Assembly: GCA_029939815.1 (NCBI GenBank)
Contig: JAOZSF010000025.1
Span: 6,427-12,121 of the forward strand
Reading direction: 5' to 3'
DNA from: a bacterium
GTDB taxonomy: Bacteria > Auribacterota > UBA3054 > B51-G9
DNA length: 5,695 bases
The notes under the pieces were generated by a model. The model was not told the DNA's origin, did not search any database, and worked only from the letters and a program-made list of their open reading frames with translations. Position 1 is the first letter of the stretch; every line of letters begins with the position of its first letter. Made by a program: the position numbers and the translations under genes. Shown here piece by piece: positions 1 through 5,290 of this stretch.

Positions 1-1391
1 GCTTTCTTTCCGGCGCCCATCGCTTCGATTACCGTTGCGGCACCTGTAACAATATCTCCACCCGCAAAAACTCCTTTCTTACCGGTTATACCGTCATCGT
101 CAGCTTCAATATAACCCCATTTGTTCATTGGAAGATCAGGAGTTGTTTGACGAATTAACGGATTTGATTCTGTACCGACAGCGATGATCGCAACATCAAT
201 CGGTGTCTCGAATTCCGAACCTTCGATCGGAACCGGGCGGCGTCTGCCTGAATCATCGGGTTCGCCGAGCTCCATTCTCTGACAAACGACAGATTTGAGC
301 CATCCGTTTTCATCGCCTTTGAATTCCAACGGACTTACTAATAGGTCAAGTTTCACTCCTTCTTCTTCCGCGTGATGTATTTCTTCAATTCTTGCCGGCA
401 TTTCTTTTCTGGAACGTCTGTACATAATGTAAACATTATCCGCACCGATTCGAAGAGATGTTCTTGCGGAATCCATTGCGGTATTTCCAGCGCCGAAAAC
501 AGCGACTTTATTTCCGCGAATTACAGGAGTTCTGGAATCGGATTTATACGCTTTCATCAAATTAACGCGTGTGAGAAATTCATTTGCGGAATAAACACCT
601 ATTAAATTCTCGCCGGGAATGCGCAGGAATTTCGGCGTTCCGGCGCCTGTGCCGATAAATACCGCGGAAAATCCCTCTTCGTCGAGAAGCTCATCAATAG
701 TATACAATCGACCTATAACGGCGTTTGTAACCATATTTGCCCCGCGGGCAATCAAAGCATCGATTTCTGATTTTACAATCGATTTTGGAAGTCGAAACTC
801 CGGAATACCATAAACTAACACTCCACCGGCTTCGTGCAATGCTTCAAAAAGTGTGACATTATAACCCGCCTGCAAAAGATCCGCTGCACAGGATAGTCCG
901 GAAGGACCGGACCCCACAATCGCGACCTTAGGCGCGGAAGGAGCCGGCAAAGTTATTTCAGTTTTTTCTGTCTGTGATGATTCAGCTTTGACACGCGCGG
1001 TGTCGGCAACAAATCTTTCCAATCTGCCAATAGCGACCGGTTCACCTTTATTCGCGAGAACGCATCTTTCTTCGCACTGGGTTTCCTGCGGGCATACTCT
1101 TCCGCAAACCGCCGGTAAACTGTTTGTCGCGAGAAGAATTTCCTGCGCGGTATCAAAATCACCTTCAGCAACTTTATTAATAAATTCAGGTATGCGGACA
1201 TTCACCGGGCATCCCAGCACGCATTTAGGATTTTTGCATTGCAGGCATCGCTGCGCTTCTTTTATTGCAGTTTCTTCGGTATAACCGAGAGGGACTTCTT
1301 TAAAATTAGCGCGGCGGATTTCCGGCGGTTGCTCCGGCATAGGTTGTCTTGGAATTTTCATTCTTTCTTTTGCGGTCAAGTCGTTTTTCAT
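1..1391 (-). CDS. nfnB: NfnB: NADPH/[4Fe-4S] subunit of electron-bifurcating NADH-dependent ferredoxin:NADP+ oxidoreductase (3' end cut by window edge)
   Basis: Seen: 463 codons without a stop from ATG 1391. An N-terminal cluster motif CLQCKNPKCVLGCP (C49, C52, C57, C61) is followed by a second set in CGRVCPQETQCEERC (residues 96-110). A first dinucleotide fold has GSGPSG (160-165), a second has GAGNTAMD (300-307) followed by YRRS and EMPAR, and the end has AGGDIVTGAATVIEAMGAG. Family knowledge: this is the GltD-like flavoprotein fold. The Glu in PQExQCE, taken as a [4Fe-4S] ligand in NfnB, and an NfnA gene in the same operon favour NfnB over a glutamate synthase small subunit; no GltB large subunit is present in the window. 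With NfnA it forms a cytoplasmic heterodimer that bifurcates electrons from NADPH to ferredoxin and NAD+, or the reverse. The family is about 465-470 aa, so only a few residues are missing. The start has no Shine-Dalgarno; it sits 2 nt after an A13 run and is in frame with the upstream MntA ORF. Confidence 0.93.
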   Translation of the reverse strand, partial: MKNDLTAKERMKIPRQPMPEQPPEIRRANFKEVPLGYTEETAIKEAQRCLQCKNPKCVLGCPVNVRIPEFINKVAEGDFDTAQEILLATNSLPAVCGRVCPQETQCEERCVLANKGEPVAIGRLERFVADTARVKAESSQTEKTEITLPAPSAPKVAIVGSGPSGLSCAADLLQAGYNVTLFEALHEAGGVLVYGIPEFRLPKSIVKSEIDALIARGANMVTNAVIGRLYTIDELLDEEGFSAVFIGTGAGTPKFLRIPGENLIGVYSANEFLTRVNLMKAYKSDSRTPVIRGNKVAVFGAGNTAMDSARTSLRIGADNVYIMYRRSRKEMPARIEEIHHAEEEGVKLDLLVSPLEFKGDENGWLKSVVCQRMELGEPDDSGRRRPVPIEGSEFETPIDVAIIAVGTESNPLIRQTTPDLPMNKWGYIEADDDGITGKKGVFAGGDIVTGAATVIEAMGAGKK

Positions 1392-1703
1392 AGTTTTTTT
1401 TTTTTTGAATAATATTTTACCTATTCTGTCAATGTGATCTTTTAATTCATCGTTATTAATGTTTTCATAATGTAAAATGTCGAAAAAGTAGGGAAGCATA
1501 GATTCGGAGTTGAGTCTTTCTGATAATTTTACTAAAGTAGCCGGAGTTATATTTTCTCCCGAAATTGCTAAGTCGATATCAGAACCTTTTGTATGATTTC
1601 CTTTTGCACGCGAGCCGAAAACAATTATTTTTTCTATTTCAGAGAACTGTGCTGCGATATTTAGAATTTCATCAATATCTTTTTGTTCAAGTCCGATATT
1701 CAT
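1392..1703 (-). CDS. mntA: MntA-type minimal nucleotidyltransferase (antitoxin-like), without a stop codon before nfnB
   Basis: Seen: 104 codons from ATG 1703, beginning MNIGLEQKDIDEILNIAAQF. It has the nucleotidyltransferase motif GS-x10-DID (G30, S31, D42, D44) and a third acidic residue in FFDIL (D75), so the catalytic triad looks intact. Family knowledge: small MNT proteins of this type transfer AMP from ATP to a tyrosine of their HEPN partner and so silence it (MntA-HepT pair); HI0073 is a close structural relative. It starts 2 nt after the hepT stop, so the two are probably translationally coupled. Odd: the expected C-terminus (IGKILFKKK) runs through 13 A residues into the nfnB ATG in the same frame, with no stop anywhere. 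If one A were absent the frame would end KKKKL-stop, with TGA overlapping the nfnB start as ATGA. Separate protein versus N-terminal fusion to NfnB cannot be settled from the sequence. The gene is AT-rich compared with nfnB. Confidence 0.85.
1394..1406 (-). repeat. A13 homopolymer (T13 on the plus strand) at the mntA/nfnB junction
   Basis: Thirteen consecutive A residues on the coding strand, followed by CT and the nfnB ATG. At exactly 13 the MntA frame is continuous with NfnB. At 12 MntA stops at the TGA inside ATGA. At 14 it enters a third frame that ends at a TAA about 30 codons later. Runs of this length are prone to polymerase slippage during transcription or replication, and also to sequencing and assembly error. 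Confidence 0.9.
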
Positions 1704-1705
1704 TT

Positions 1706-2107
1706 TTACATTTTTGCTTTCATATAATTATAAAGTTGAGTTAAAATCAGAAAATATTTTTCTCTGATCTCAGTTGCAACTTTTATCGCTGTTTTTTCAT
1801 CGTATATATGTGAAGTCAAATTTCGACTTTCTAATGCTTCTAACCATGTGCGACCGTTTTCAATTATTTCTGATTGGAAAGCTTGCTTTATTGCTTCACG
1901 TGGAGATTTTATAATAAAACCATCTTCCGTAAGGTAATCTTTTAATAATTTCCATGCGAGTTCAATCGTTATCTCATAAAATTGAACTAAACCTCCCCGC
2001 TCAATTTCGGAAAGATTCTCAATTTCGAGAGTTCTTTCTAAAAGTTGATATGCTTTTTCAAAATTCTGGAAACGTTGTTTCCATCGAATGCCTTTTTTGT
2101 CATTCAT
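1706..2107 (-). CDS. hepT: HepT-type HEPN protein (HI0074 / nucleotidyltransferase substrate-binding family), toxin-like
   Basis: Seen: 133 aa, highly helical, with the HEPN signature RNLTSHIY (R95, H100, Y102), which is exactly Rx4HxY. Other family landmarks are RWKQRFQNFEKAYQLLE near the N-terminus, ELAWKLLKDYL (49-59) and SPREAIKQAF (68-77). Family knowledge: in MntA-HepT systems the Arg and His belong to the RNase site and the Tyr is the residue AMPylated by MntA; HI0074 itself is known mainly as the structural partner of HI0073, so nuclease activity here is inferred. The start chosen is ATG 2107. An in-frame TTG at 2134 would add nine residues (the TTG-initiated Met then YKLNANKF) and neither site has a Shine-Dalgarno. 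It ends 2 nt before mntA. The pair lies between nfnA and nfnB, two genes it has no known metabolic link with, and is AT-richer than both, which suggests acquisition by transfer. Confidence 0.87.
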   Translation of the reverse strand: MNDKKGIRWKQRFQNFEKAYQLLERTLEIENLSEIERGGLVQFYEITIELAWKLLKDYLTEDGFIIKSPREAIKQAFQSEIIENGRTWLEALESRNLTSHIYDEKTAIKVATEIREKYFLILTQLYNYMKAKM

Positions 2108-2143
2108 AAATTTATTAGCGTTTAATTTATACAATCTTTATTG

Positions 2144-2199
2144 CTAATCCATCCAATGAAATAATGTGCGCTTGCCGCACAGTCATCCACTAATCCATC
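2144..2199. repeat. 10-bp direct repeat pair flanking a hairpin in the nfnA-hepT gap
   Basis: CTAATCCATC occurs at 2144-2153 and again at 2190-2199 (GATGGATTAG on the coding strand), 46 bp apart, on either side of the 2165-2181 hairpin. The arrangement could be the scar of an insertion or a degenerate intergenic repeat. Chance is not excluded for 10-bp copies. Confidence 0.4.
2165..2181 (-). terminator. Possible hairpin or attenuator after nfnA
   Basis: TGTGCG-GCAAG-CGCACA on the coding strand is a perfect 6-bp GC-rich stem with a 5-nt loop, followed by TTATTT. It begins 26 nt after the nfnA stop and precedes hepT. The T tract is interrupted, so this would be a weak or partial terminator at best. 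It may have marked the end of an nfnA transcript or may tune expression of the downstream genes. Confidence 0.35.
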
Positions 2200-2206
2200 T
2201 ATTGTC

Positions 2207-3040
2207 TTATATCTTCCCTTCCAACTTACAATCATGTTCTTCTTTCTTTTCGTAATCGCGGTAAGTTCCGAGGCGATGCTGCAGTTCATCGAAATTAACT
2301 TTATGAGCATCAAATTCGGGACCGTCAACACAAGTGTACTTAACTTCGTCACCAACCGTTACGCGGCAGCCGCCGCACATTCCTGTTCCGTCAATCATAA
2401 TAGTATTTAAACTCGCTATAGTGGGAATGTCAAACTCTTTGGTGACACCGGCAACCGCTTTCATCATTGGCACCGGACCGATAGCTGCAGCAAAATTAAT
2501 TTTCTTTTCTGCGATCACTTTTCTTAACGCGTCAGTTACAAATCCTTTTTCACCGTAAGACCCGTCATCGGTTGTGATAATAAATTCACTGCTTGCCTCA
2601 CGAAGTTCATCTTCAAGAATTAGCAGGTCTTTTGTTCGCGCGCCAACAATTGTAATGACATTATTGCCCGCTTCTTTCATTGCGGCAGCAATAGGCAGCA
2701 TAGGCGCAACACCTATTCCGCCGCCAATACAAGCAACAGTTCCGTAATCTTTTATTGGAGTCGGATGACCGAGAGGTCCCGCGAGATCACGAATAAAATC
2801 TCCTTCATCAAGTGCTGCGAGTTCACGCGTGGTTTCTCCGACAATTTGCGCAATGAGTCGGATTGCACCAACGTCGTTTTTTACTCCTGCGATTGTCAGT
2901 GGTACTCGCTCACTTTCATCATTAGGTCTTAAAATGATGAACTGTCCCGCGCGGCGTTTTTTAGCGATTTGCGGGGCTTCAACCCAGAATGAGACAACAT
3001 TATCAGCAAGAGTTTTCTTTTCCAAAATTTTAAAAGGCAT
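2207..3040 (-). CDS. nfnA: NfnA: FAD/[2Fe-2S] subunit of electron-bifurcating NADH-dependent ferredoxin:NADP+ oxidoreductase
   Basis: Seen: 277 aa from ATG 3040 to TAA. An N-terminal ferredoxin-reductase FAD barrel has RVPLTI (45-50), the NAD-binding fold has GGGIGVAP (106-113) with VGARTKDLLILEDE, and a C-terminal cluster segment has MIDGTGMCGGC then CVDGPEFDAH. The cluster spacing is D-x4-C-x2-C-x11-C (D217, C222, C225, C237). Family knowledge: one Asp and three Cys around the [2Fe-2S] centre is the NfnA pattern and differs from the four-Cys site of PyrK. The subunit handles NAD(H) and passes single electrons toward NfnB. The length fits the family. The start is fixed by a good ribosome binding site. 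Its partner nfnB lies about 0.8 kb downstream with hepT and mntA in between, whereas the two genes are usually adjacent or fused. Confidence 0.94.
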   Translation of the reverse strand: MPFKILEKKTLADNVVSFWVEAPQIAKKRRAGQFIILRPNDESERVPLTIAGVKNDVGAIRLIAQIVGETTRELAALDEGDFIRDLAGPLGHPTPIKDYGTVACIGGGIGVAPMLPIAAAMKEAGNNVITIVGARTKDLLILEDELREASSEFIITTDDGSYGEKGFVTDALRKVIAEKKINFAAAIGPVPMMKAVAGVTKEFDIPTIASLNTIMIDGTGMCGGCRVTVGDEVKYTCVDGPEFDAHKVNFDELQHRLGTYRDYEKKEEHDCKLEGKI

Positions 3041-3045
3041 AAATC

Positions 3046-3051
3046 TTCTCC
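3046..3051 (-). promoter_or_regulatory. Shine-Dalgarno of nfnA
   Basis: GGAGAA on the coding strand, 5 nt before ATG 3040. It is the only clear Shine-Dalgarno in the window; feoB, hepT, mntA and nfnB starts lack one. Confidence 0.75.
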
Positions 3052-3077
3052 ATAGTTATTCTTATAATTATTTTGAT

Positions 3078-3086
3078 ATTATACCA
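3078..3086 (-). promoter_or_regulatory. Extended -10 promoter element upstream of nfnA
   Basis: TGGTATAAT on the coding strand is a consensus -10 with the TGn extension. It would place transcription start about 30 nt before the nfnA ATG. No good TTGACA is seen 15-18 bp upstream (AAGAAG at 17 bp), so recognition would depend on the extended -10. This would let nfnA-hepT-mntA-nfnB be transcribed independently of the iron genes. Confidence 0.5.
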
Positions 3087-3143
3087 AAAAGAGGAAAAAA
3101 CTTCTTTGATGTAAAAAAACGGAAGCTCAAAACAGATGCTGAT

Positions 3144-3171
3144 GTTAGACGTTTGACGTTCGACGCTCATC
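3144..3171. repeat. Degenerate tandem heptamer tract
   Basis: On the plus strand GTTAGAC, GTTTGAC and GTTCGAC follow one another without spacing (3144-3164), with a decayed fourth copy GCTCATC (3165-3171). On the coding strand this is GTCNAAC with N varying. It lies just after the feoB stop. It resembles the short heptanucleotide intergenic repeats found in some bacterial genomes; it is too short for a CRISPR array or a minisatellite with an assigned function. Confidence 0.6.
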
Positions 3172-3176
3172 CTTTC

Positions 3177-5216
3177 TCAGACAAAAATTGAGCCGAAGGT
3201 TTTTACCGCAAAGGCAAATATCCATGCAACAGCCGTTGTGTAGAAAATTAGGAATGTAGTCCACCGCCATCCAAATTCTTTTAGAAAAACCGCGACAACA
3301 GCAAGGCAAGGCACATACAGCAAAACAAAAACCATAAATGTGTAAGCCACTAATGGCTTTTTACCGAATACAGAGTCGTTTTGCAAAGCTGTTTGCAATG
3401 AGTCGGATGCCGTATCAGAATCACCAACACCGTAAATTACACCGAGAGTTGAGACAACAACTTCTTTCGCGGCAAATCCTGTGAGAAGAGCAATAGAACC
3501 TTTCCAGTCAAAACCGAGCGGTTTGAACACCGGCTCAATAAATTTCCCGATTTGTCCCGCGTAACTGTTTGCAATTTGAACTTTTACGGTTTCACTTTCC
3601 CGAACTGATTCCGTATCAGTCTTCGGGTAATTTGATAAAAACCAGATTGCAATCGCGGCAACAAGAATCAATGTACCCGCTTTTTTAATGTACATCCAGG
3701 CTCGCATCCACATGTGAGTTATAACACTCCGCAAAGTTGGAAGCCTGTATGGCGGGAGCTCCATCAGCAGGGGAGATTTTTCTTTTCCGAAGAAGAGGAA
3801 GCCGAGAACATTAGCCATAATAATCGCGACCATGATTCCGAAAAAGTAAATTGAGAATAAAACCGGAGTTCTTAATTTCGGAGCAAAAAAAGTCGTGATA
3901 AATAATGAATAAACTGGGAGCTTCGCACTGCATGACATAAACGGCGTTATTAATGCCGTAACTATTCTGTCGCGCTTAGTATCCAAAGAACGGGTTGCCA
4001 TAATTGCGGGAACAGTACAGCCGAAACCTACTATCATTGGGATAAATGATTTGCCGTGCAGTCCCATCGTATGCATAATTCTGTCGGTTACAAACGCAGC
4101 GCGAGCCATGTAACCTGTATCTTCGAGAAAACCGATCGCGAGAAAGAGCAGAAGAATATTCGGTAGAAAGACGATAACTCCGCCGACACCGGAAATTATT
4201 CCGTCAACGAGGAGTGAGCGGATAAAATTATCCGGCAGAATGGAAGAAACGGATGCTTTCAATAATTCCACACCGGATTCCATAACTCCACCGAGAGGAT
4301 TACCGATAGTGAAAACAAGTTGGAAAGTCAGCCACATGCACGCGGCGAAAATGAGAAGTCCAAGAATCGGATGAGTCAGGAAATCGTCGATTTTCTCTGT
4401 AATATTGAATTTTGTCTGGCGGCTTTTTTTTACGCACATTCTCGCAACGCCGTTTGCAAAGCCGAACCATCGTCCATCGAAAACATTCTCAATTTTTTCA
4501 TCAAAAATTTGTTCGAGCTTTTCTTTGGTTTCCGCAATATTTTTTTGTAATACAGAATTAGAAGTGTCTTCGGGAAGCGCGTGGCGACCGCTTAAAAGCA
4601 TTACGATTCTGATGTGTTTTGAAAGCTTAGTTTTAACGTCCGGGAGCAGGGGAGTGAGTGATGAAATAGCTTTTTCTATTTCTCTGCCGTAATCGATTGT
4701 GGAAGTAGGGATTCTTGGTGAAGCGGTAAACTCAATAATTTTTCCGAGCAGTTCTTTAGTCCCTTTATTTCTTCGTGCAACGGTTGGAATAACCGGAACA
4801 TCAAGCATTTTTGAGAGTTTATCGATATCGATATTCAGTCCTAAATCATTCGCTTCATCCATCATATTCAAAGCGATAATCATCGGTACACCCATCTCAA
4901 GCATTTCAGCGGTAAGAACAAGATGACGTTCAAGATTTGTTGCATCAACGATATTTATGATCAAATCAGGCGGGGTCTCGCAAACATATTTTTCAACAAC
5001 AATTTCTTCTATTGAATATGCCGCTAAACTGTAAGTTCCCGGAAGGTCAACCACTTCAAAATCTTTTTCCTGAAAGACGAATGAACCCGTTTTTTGTTCA
5101 ACGGTAACTCCGGGCCAGTTCGCAACTTTTTGATGCGCGCCGGTGAGATTGTTGAAGAGGCATGTTTTTCCGCAGTTTGGGTTTCCCGCGATAGCAATTG
5201 TAAATTTGTTTTTCAT
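3177..5216 (-). CDS. feoB: FeoB: ferrous iron transporter, G-protein-coupled membrane permease
   Basis: Seen: 679 aa from ATG 5216. The N-terminal GTPase has G1 GNPNCGKT (11-18), the switch Thr in PGVT (T38), G3 DLPG (57-60) and G4 NMMD (117-120). A helical regulatory segment covers roughly 170-270, followed by a multi-span membrane part. The latter has the two Gate signatures GFGCTVPAIMATR (from 397) and MSCSAKLPVY (from 427), plus the later TGFAAKEVVVSTL (from 579). Family knowledge: FeoB imports Fe2+ across the inner membrane, and Cys400 and Cys429 match conserved gate cysteines. It is shorter than E. coli FeoB (773 aa) but all core blocks are present. Start choice: MKNKFTIAIAGNPN matches the usual family start. 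Upstream in-frame ATGs at 5264 and 5318 would add 16 or 34 residues with no family counterpart, and the one at 5318 would overlap the regulator. No start has a well-spaced Shine-Dalgarno. It follows the iron regulator by 74 nt. Confidence 0.95.
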   Translation of the reverse strand: MKNKFTIAIAGNPNCGKTCLFNNLTGAHQKVANWPGVTVEQKTGSFVFQEKDFEVVDLPGTYSLAAYSIEEIVVEKYVCETPPDLIINIVDATNLERHLVLTAEMLEMGVPMIIALNMMDEANDLGLNIDIDKLSKMLDVPVIPTVARRNKGTKELLGKIIEFTASPRIPTSTIDYGREIEKAISSLTPLLPDVKTKLSKHIRIVMLLSGRHALPEDTSNSVLQKNIAETKEKLEQIFDEKIENVFDGRWFGFANGVARMCVKKSRQTKFNITEKIDDFLTHPILGLLIFAACMWLTFQLVFTIGNPLGGVMESGVELLKASVSSILPDNFIRSLLVDGIISGVGGVIVFLPNILLLFLAIGFLEDTGYMARAAFVTDRIMHTMGLHGKSFIPMIVGFGCTVPAIMATRSLDTKRDRIVTALITPFMSCSAKLPVYSLFITTFFAPKLRTPVLFSIYFFGIMVAIIMANVLGFLFFGKEKSPLLMELPPYRLPTLRSVITHMWMRAWMYIKKAGTLILVAAIAIWFLSNYPKTDTESVRESETVKVQIANSYAGQIGKFIEPVFKPLGFDWKGSIALLTGFAAKEVVVSTLGVIYGVGDSDTASDSLQTALQNDSVFGKKPLVAYTFMVFVLLYVPCLAVVAVFLKEFGWRWTTFLIFYTTAVAWIFAFAVKTFGSIFV

Positions 5217-5256
5217 TATTCGTAACAATTTTTGTTTGTCTTTGGTCACTCTCAGG

Positions 5257-5281
5257 AAATTCATCTCTTCGCGATGAATTT
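5257..5281. promoter_or_regulatory. Perfect inverted repeat between the iron regulator and feoB
   Basis: AAATTCATC - 7-nt spacer - GATGAATTT, 9 bp per arm without mismatch (5257-5265 and 5273-5281). In the transcript it forms a stem-loop whose loop contains GAAGA and whose stem contains the alternative feoB ATG at 5264. It may be an operator, a translation-controlling hairpin or an intercistronic processing/stability element. The AT-rich dyad does not let me name a regulator. Confidence 0.55.
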
Positions 5282-5290
5282 GTAATTTAA

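Noticed and set aside
372..1284. Plus-strand ORFs across the left end (and 953-1201 on the minus strand)
   Set aside because: Shadows of nfnB, whose frame carries all expected cluster and nucleotide-binding motifs.
1..1391. Glutamate synthase small subunit (GltD)
   Set aside because: The same fold, but the PQExQCE cluster motif and the NfnA gene in the operon favour NfnB, and no GltB is present.
2122..2235. Possible 37-aa peptide in the nfnA-hepT gap (ends KDCIN)
   Set aside because: It overlaps the end of nfnA, lacks a Shine-Dalgarno, and its codons include both arms of the hairpin and the direct repeats; no family recognised.
2207..3040. PyrK (dihydroorotate dehydrogenase electron transfer subunit)
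   Set aside because: The cluster has D-x4-C-x2-C-x11-C rather than four Cys, and no pyrimidine gene is nearby.
3144..3171. CRISPR remnant
   Set aside because: Seven-base units with no spacers and no cas genes.
3041..3176. Intrinsic terminator after feoB
   Set aside because: A T7 run exists on the coding strand (3112-3118) but I find no convincing stem before it.
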